Source: Streptomyces luteogriseus
GTDB lineage: Bacteria > Actinomycetota > Actinomycetes > Streptomycetales > Streptomycetaceae
Length of the DNA stretch: 64,000 bases
Assembly: GCF_014205055.1 (NCBI RefSeq)
Contig: NZ_JACHMS010000001.1
Coordinates: 3,348,001-3,412,000 of the forward strand
Direction: 5' to 3'
The notes under the pieces were generated by a model that had not been told where the DNA came from, made no database searches, and saw nothing but the letters and a program-made list of their open reading frames with translations. Position numbers and translations under genes: made by a program. Numbering within the stretch: the first letter of the stretch is position 1; each line of letters opens with the position of its first letter. Positions 60,233 to 64,000 of this stretch are shown piece after piece.

Positions 60233-60300
60233 TGTGGTTGATCGCGCCCGCGCGGCGGTAGCCGCACATCGATACAGCCCCGCGCCCCTTCAGGGCGTGC
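60233..60300. repeat. Dispersed Streptomyces intergenic repeat
   Basis: The minus strand reads GCACGCCCTGAAGGGGCGCG then GGGCTGTATCGATGTGCGGC, followed by a CGCGCGGGCGCGATCAACCA-like end, a sequence commonly found between Streptomyces genes. It fills the gap between the glyA leader and the ATP-grasp gene 3' end, and may act as a transcript end (CCCTGAAGGGG hairpin). Confidence 0.65.
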
Positions 60301-60314
60301 CCCTCCTGCTCTGT

Positions 60315-61496
60315 CTAAAGGATCACGTGGGGCAGGAATCTCGCGTACTCGTCCGTTATCAGGCCCGAGGACTCGCGGATGCCCAGGCCCGCCGACTCGT
60401 TCTCCACCATCCAGGCGCCCAGGACGACCCGGTTGCCGTCGAAGTCGGGGAGGGGGGCGAGCTGCTGGTAGCAGCAGGGTTCGTCGCGGGGCGTGGGGGC
60501 GGAGCCGGGCTCGTGGATCGTGACGCCCGCGCCCTCCCGGCCGAGGAGGGGCTTGGCCACCCAGCCCTTGGCGGACAGGTCGCGAGGGCCGTCCAGGTAC
60601 GCGGGGAGGAGGTTCGGGTGGTCCGGGTACAGCTCCCAGAGGATCGCCAGGAGCGCCTTGTTGCTGAGGAGCATCTTCCAGGCCGGCTCGATCCACAGCG
60701 TGGAGCCCGTGCCGCCGCCGTTGTCGAGGGTGTCCAGGACGTGGTCCGCGAAGCGGTCGGTGGTGAGCCATTCCCAGGGGTAGAGCTTGAAGATGCTGCG
60801 GATGAAGCGGAGGCGGTTGTCGACGAAGCGGCCGGAGAGGCGGTCCCAGCCGATCTCCTCCATGGCGATCCAGTCGGTGGCCAGGCCCGCCTGTTCGGCG
60901 GTCTCCTTGAGGTAGGCGACCGTCATCATGTCCTCGCCGAGTTCGTCCGCCGAGGAGTACGCGAAGTAGAGGGGGCTGCCCGGCGGGAGGAGGGCGGCCT
61001 GCTTCTTCCAGGCGTCGATGAGGCGCTCGTGGAGGGAGTTCCACTGGTCGGCGCCGGGGAAGCGGTCCTCCATCCAGAACCACTGCGGGGACGCGGCCTC
61101 GACCAGCGAGGTGGGGGTGTCGGCGTTGTACTCCAGGAGCTTGGCCGGGCCGGTGCCGTCGTAGCGGAGGTCGAAACGGCCGTAGACGGAGGGCAGTTCG
61201 GCGCGGCGGTGCCAGGCCTCGGCGACCGCGTGGGCGATGCGGGGGTCGGTGATGCCCAGGTCGGCGAAGCGGTCCTCGGTGACGATGTGGCCGGCGGCGG
61301 CCAGGCACATGCGGTGGAGGTCCTCGACCACCTCTTCGAGGGCCTCGATCTCCTCCAGGGAGAAGACGTAGTACGCGCTCTCGTCCCAGTAGGGGCGCAG
61401 GGAGTCGTCGGGGTAGCGGGTGAGGGGGTAGATCAGGCCCTGTTCCTCGACGGTCTGCTGCCATCCCGGGCGGGGCTCACAGGTCCGGCGTTCCAT
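60315..61496 (-). CDS. Glutathionylspermidine-synthase-like ATP-grasp protein (YgiC family)
   Basis: Protein of 393 residues with the GSP_synth ATP-grasp fold. The signature is AKLLEYNADTPTSLVEAASP; ATP-binding regions are LWIEPAWKMLLSNKALLAIL and GWVAKPLLGREGAGVTIHEP. It lacks the amidase half of true glutathionylspermidine synthase, as in E. coli YgiC/YjfC, whose substrate is unknown. The ATG at 61496 lies 15 bases after the stop of a small lipoprotein gene, reproducing the ygiB-ygiC pairing. Confidence 0.88.
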   Translation of the reverse strand: MERRTCEPRPGWQQTVEEQGLIYPLTRYPDDSLRPYWDESAYYVFSLEEIEALEEVVEDLHRMCLAAAGHIVTEDRFADLGITDPRIAHAVAEAWHRRAELPSVYGRFDLRYDGTGPAKLLEYNADTPTSLVEAASPQWFWMEDRFPGADQWNSLHERLIDAWKKQAALLPPGSPLYFAYSSADELGEDMMTVAYLKETAEQAGLATDWIAMEEIGWDRLSGRFVDNRLRFIRSIFKLYPWEWLTTDRFADHVLDTLDNGGGTGSTLWIEPAWKMLLSNKALLAILWELYPDHPNLLPAYLDGPRDLSAKGWVAKPLLGREGAGVTIHEPGSAPTPRDEPCCYQQLAPLPDFDGNRVVLGAWMVENESAGLGIRESSGLITDEYARFLPHVIL

Positions 61497-61511
61497 GGCT
61501 GTGTCCGCCCG

Positions 61512-61865
61512 TCAGCCGCCGCCGCTGCCGGAGCCGGAGCAGCCGAAGCCGCCCCGGTCGACGGCCTCGCTGCGGCTGAAGGTGCCGTCCTCGGCGTAGC
61601 CGCCGCTGACGTCGGCGTCGTAGTACCAGTCGGCGTCGGCGACCCTGGTCTTGCCGGTCTTCTTGCGGCCCTTGCCGGAGGAGGACGTGCCGGACGAGCA
61701 GTTCTTGTCGGCCACGATCTTGTAGCCGTTGATGTAGTCGTAGCTGTCCCGGTCCACACAGCGGCGGTCGGGGTCGGAGCCGCAGGCGGACAGGGCCGCC
61801 GCGAGGACGCCCATGCCGCCCAGCACCACCGTGCTCGAGCGCAGCCTTCGCCGTGTTTCGGCCAT
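61512..61865 (-). CDS. Small lipoprotein upstream of the YgiC-like gene (YgiB-like)
   Basis: Secreted lipoprotein of 117 residues: signal RSSTVVLGGMGVLAAALSAC with lipobox LSAC, then Cys-containing CVDRDSYDYINGYKIVADKN, a Lys/Ser stretch, and a Gly/Ser-rich end RGGFGCSGSGSGGG. Size, export and position next to a YgiC homolog recall E. coli YgiB (DUF1190), though similarity by eye is limited. The ATG at 61865 starts MAETRRRLR. Confidence 0.8.
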   Translation of the reverse strand: MAETRRRLRSSTVVLGGMGVLAAALSACGSDPDRRCVDRDSYDYINGYKIVADKNCSSGTSSSGKGRKKTGKTRVADADWYYDADVSGGYAEDGTFSRSEAVDRGGFGCSGSGSGGG

Positions 61866-61979
61866 GTGCGTGTCTCCCCCGTGTCGCCCCGTTGTGCACT
61901 GACAGACGGTCAGCCTAGAGATCGGTGTGAACGGGCGCGCATGACCCCCCGCCCGCGGCCGCTCCCCTACTGTCGATTT

Positions 61980-62846
61980 GTGATCTTTGGAATGGTGTGC
62001 GCCCTTGGTGCGGCGGTCTGCTTCGGTACGGCGACGGTGCTGCAGGCGATCGCCGCGCGCTCGGCGGCGGCGACCGGGCCGGGCGGGGACGTGGCGCTGC
62101 TGTGGCGGGCGCTGCGCCAGTGGCGGTACCTGGCCGGCCTCGCGCTGGACGGGCTCGGTTTCGTGCTGCAGATCCTCGCGCTGCGGTCGGTACCGATCTA
62201 CGCCGTGGGGGCGGCGCTGGCCGCGAGCCTGGCGGTGACGGCCGTGGTCGCGGCGCGGCTGCTCAAGGTGCGGCTGAGCCGCGTCGAGTGGGCGGCGGTG
62301 GCGGTGGTGTGTGCCGGGCTCGCGCTGCTGGGGCTGGCGGCCGGGGCGGAGGGCGACGAGGAGGGACCGGCCTGGCTGAAGTGGGCGATGCTCGGGGCGG
62401 CGGCCGGGGTACTGCTGCTCGGGGCGGCGGCAGGGCGGCTGCCGGAGCGGGGGCGGGCGCTGACGCTCGGGCTCGGGGCGGGGCTGGGGTTCGGGGTGGT
62501 GGAGGTGTCGGTGCGGCTCATCGACGGGTTCTCGCCCGGTGAGCTGTTCCCCAATCCGGCGACGTACGCGCTGCTGCTCGGTGGCGGGGCGGCGTTCCTG
62601 CTGCTCACCTCGGCCCTGCAACGCGGGTCGGTGACCACGGCGACGGCCGGGCTGGTGCTCGGGGAGACCGTCGCCCCCGCGCTGATCGGTGTGGTGTGGC
62701 TCGGGGACCGGACGCGACCGGGGCTGGGGTGGCTGGCGATCCTGGGTTTCGCGGTGGCGGTGGCGGGTGCGCTGGCGCTGTCGCGGTTCGGGGAGGCGCC
62801 GGTGGAGGCGGAGGAGGGGGAGGAGGGAGCCGTCGCGCCGCGGTGA
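61980..62846 (+). CDS. EamA/DMT-type membrane permease
   Basis: Membrane protein of 288 residues with about ten helices, typical of drug/metabolite transporters: FGMVCALGAAVCFGTATVLQ, LDGLGFVLQILALRSVPIYA and LGETVAPALIGVVWLGDRTR with the conserved E-x-x-x-P region. The tail is acidic (EAPVEAEEGEEGAVAPR). The GTG at 61980 lies 6 bases after TACTGT (61968-61973), a probable leaderless start; an ATG at 61992 is the alternative. Substrate unknown. It is divergent from the YgiB-like gene. Confidence 0.85.
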   Translation: MIFGMVCALGAAVCFGTATVLQAIAARSAAATGPGGDVALLWRALRQWRYLAGLALDGLGFVLQILALRSVPIYAVGAALAASLAVTAVVAARLLKVRLSRVEWAAVAVVCAGLALLGLAAGAEGDEEGPAWLKWAMLGAAAGVLLLGAAAGRLPERGRALTLGLGAGLGFGVVEVSVRLIDGFSPGELFPNPATYALLLGGGAAFLLLTSALQRGSVTTATAGLVLGETVAPALIGVVWLGDRTRPGLGWLAILGFAVAVAGALALSRFGEAPVEAEEGEEGAVAPR

Positions 62847-62848
62847 GC

Positions 62849-62871
62849 GGCAGCGCTTTCCCGGCTGCCGG
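62849..62871 (+). terminator. Terminator after the EamA-like gene
   Basis: CGGCAGC (62849-62855) and GCTGCCG (62865-62871) form a 7-bp stem with a 9-base loop, followed by GATTTCTTC. It begins 2 bases after the stop codon. The remaining gap to 63041 shows a loose TGCGGC/TGTCTTGCGG repetitiveness and a possible promoter (TTGAAC near 63006), but no gene. Confidence 0.6.
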
Positions 62872-63041
62872 ATTTCTTCGCCATCCGGACAAATTCGCAG
62901 CTGCGTCGCGGGCTACCCCGGCGTCTGTCCTGCGACTTCCCCTGCGGCTGTCTTGCGGCCGTCCTGCAGCTGTCTCGCGGGCAACCCGAAAATGTTTGTT
63001 GAATCTTGAACGCGGGGTGAGCGCTTTCCGTATGGGACGGC

Positions 63042-63620
63042 GTGACCAGTAATCCCGTCACGGTCACCGTGGCCTATCACGTGACGCCGGGCCGTGCGGC
63101 CGACTTCCACTCCTGGGGGTGGGCCATGCTGGGCGCGACCGCGCGGCAGCCGGGGTTTCTTGGGGGTGGGGTACTTGTCGACGGAGGGGCGGAATGGCAT
63201 GTCGTCTATCGCTTCGCCAGCGAGGGTTCGGCCCTGGCCTGGGAGAAATCGTCCTCCCGGGAGCAGTGGGACGCCCGGCTGGACGGGGTCGCCCGGGAGA
63301 CGGAGCGCCGGAGGGTGCCGGGCGCCCGGGCCTGGTTCGACGCGCAGACGCTGACGCCCGCGCCGCCGACTCCGCCGTCCAAATGGAAACTGTGGTTCGT
63401 GAATATGAGCGCCGTTTTTCCACCGGTGCTCCTGTTCAATCTGACGGTGCTTCCCTATCTCGGTGACCTCAACGCACTGTTTCGCACGCTGTTGTTGTGT
63501 CTGTGTGTGACGGCCCTTGTCACCTGGATTCTCATGCCGCGGCTCCAGCGTTTCTTCAGGAAATGGCTTTACCCGTCGCTCCAGGCACTGCGCGGGCGGC
63601 ACAAACGCCGGGCCGCATAG
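63042..63620 (+). CDS. Antibiotic biosynthesis monooxygenase (ABM)-domain protein with membrane helices
   Basis: Protein of 192 residues. The N-terminal ~110 residues form a dimeric alpha-beta-barrel/ABM-type domain (VTVTVAYHVTPGRAADFHSW, AWEKSSSREQWDARLDGVAR). The C-terminal part has two membrane helices (FVNMSAVFPPVLLFNLTVLP and LLLCLCVTALVTWILMPRLQ) and a basic end. Related membrane-tethered ABM proteins are known but have no assigned reaction. The GTG at 63042 is used. It lies 30 bases before an aminodeoxychorismate-synthase-like gene on the same strand, hinting at joint transcription. Confidence 0.82.
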   Translation: MTSNPVTVTVAYHVTPGRAADFHSWGWAMLGATARQPGFLGGGVLVDGGAEWHVVYRFASEGSALAWEKSSSREQWDARLDGVARETERRRVPGARAWFDAQTLTPAPPTPPSKWKLWFVNMSAVFPPVLLFNLTVLPYLGDLNALFRTLLLCLCVTALVTWILMPRLQRFFRKWLYPSLQALRGRHKRRAA

Positions 63621-63650
63621 GCCCGCGAACGATCAGAGGGAGGTGGGCGG

Positions 63651-64000
63651 GTGAAGACCCTGCTCATCGACAATTACGACTCGTACACGTACAACCTGTT
63701 CCAGCTGATCGCCGAGGTAAACGGCGAGGAGCCGGTGGTGCTCCGGAACGACGCGCCCGTCGACGGTCTTCCCGATCTCCGGGCGTTCGACAACCTCGTG
63801 GTGTCGCCGGGCCCCGGGCATCCGGGCGTGGCACGTGACTTCGGCATCGGGAGCAGGTTGCTCGCGACCTCCCCGGTTCCCGTGCTCGGTGTGTGTCTGG
63901 GGCATCAGGGCATCGCGCTCGCGGAGGCCGGGCTGGTGGGGCCCGCTCCGGAGCCGCGGCACGGGCATCTGTCCACGATCCGGCATGACGGACGGGACCT
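63651..64000 (+). CDS. Glutamine amidotransferase part of an aminodeoxychorismate (PabA/PabAB-type) synthase, cut by the window end
   Basis: The GTG at 63651 has GAGGGAGGTG upstream and opens KTLLIDNYDSYTYNLFQLIA, the start of TrpG/PabA amidotransferases. VVSPGPGHPGV and the nucleophile box VLGVCLGHQGIALAEAG (catalytic Cys) follow, then EPRHGHLSTIRHDG. About 116 residues are visible. In Streptomyces a leading amidotransferase domain of this kind is usually fused to PabB (PapA/PabAB enzymes of p-aminobenzoate-derived antibiotics), but a stand-alone TrpG/PabA cannot be ruled out because the gene runs off the window. Confidence 0.85.
   Translation, partial: MKTLLIDNYDSYTYNLFQLIAEVNGEEPVVLRNDAPVDGLPDLRAFDNLVVSPGPGHPGVARDFGIGSRLLATSPVPVLGVCLGHQGIALAEAGLVGPAPEPRHGHLSTIRHDGRD

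Noticed and set aside
62847..63041. CRISPR-like repetitiveness (TGCGGC/TGTCTTGCGG)
   Set aside because: Units are short, irregular and lack spacers of constant length; better read as imperfect local repeats.

Overview
This is a high-GC actinobacterial chromosome segment, almost certainly from a Streptomyces. The coding shows very strong third-position GC, many GTG starts, several probable leaderless starts (a TANNNT box 6-9 bases before GTG), the Streptomyces-typical dispersed repeat GGGGCGCGGGGAACTGCGCG, and a gene order resembling the core of known Streptomyces chromosomes. No rRNA, tRNA, CRISPR array or intact mobile element was seen. Two pseudogene remnants lie at 39.0-40.6 kb.

Layout. 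1-7.9 kb (minus): nucleoside uptake and salvage. It holds two paralogous BMP-family lipoproteins, a double ATPase, two permeases, cytidine deaminase and a truncated thymidine phosphorylase, with three copies of a shared palindromic operator-like site. 8.2-8.5 kb: a six-copy repeat array. 8.5-10.7 kb: an M20 amidohydrolase and a methyltransferase. 10.7-20.4 kb: two divergent operons for a nonulosonic-acid (Kdn or sialic-acid-like) wall glycopolymer: NeuB-type synthase, a CMP-nonulosonate synthetase fused to a phosphatase, four glycosyltransferase-like proteins, an acyltransferase and a sugar-type methyltransferase. 20.4-25.9 kb: a TetR regulator with twin operators facing a flavin monooxygenase, a LysE exporter, an acyl-CoA mutase large subunit lacking its cobalamin domain, and an L,D-transpeptidase.

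26-35.3 kb: two tandem paralogous ECF sigma/membrane-protein modules, a secreted PGRP amidase, three unknown proteins, a membrane-anchored GH20 hexosaminidase and a degenerate OHCU-decarboxylase-like protein. 35.5-38.9 kb: the succinate dehydrogenase operon sdhCDAB with a strong terminator. 39-40.6 kb: a decayed Uma2 nuclease gene, a secreted protein and an integrase scrap. 40.8-45.5 kb: a DUF4132 protein with a small partner, and a divergent operon (membrane protein, DCC-family protein, TetR) headed by two palindromes. 45.5-50.5 kb: a peptide-type solute-binding protein, a membrane metallophosphoesterase, an SCO4848-family protein and a D,D-carboxypeptidase.

50.5-55.6 kb: a divergent set that reconstructs the polyprenyl-phospho-arabinofuranose route known from mycobacteria: UbiA-type phosphoribosyltransferase, PAP2 phosphatase, DprE1, DprE2 and a GtrA-like protein, with no arabinosyltransferase nearby. 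The DprE1 has Ala where mycobacteria have the benzothiazinone-reactive Cys. 55.6-62.8 kb: a 2H phosphoesterase, trpS, a membrane protein, glyA behind a ZTP (pfl) riboswitch, a YgiC/YgiB-like pair and an EamA-like permease. 63-64 kb: a membrane-tethered ABM-domain protein and the start of an aminodeoxychorismate-synthase-type gene cut by the window end, possibly the edge of an aromatic-amine biosynthetic locus.
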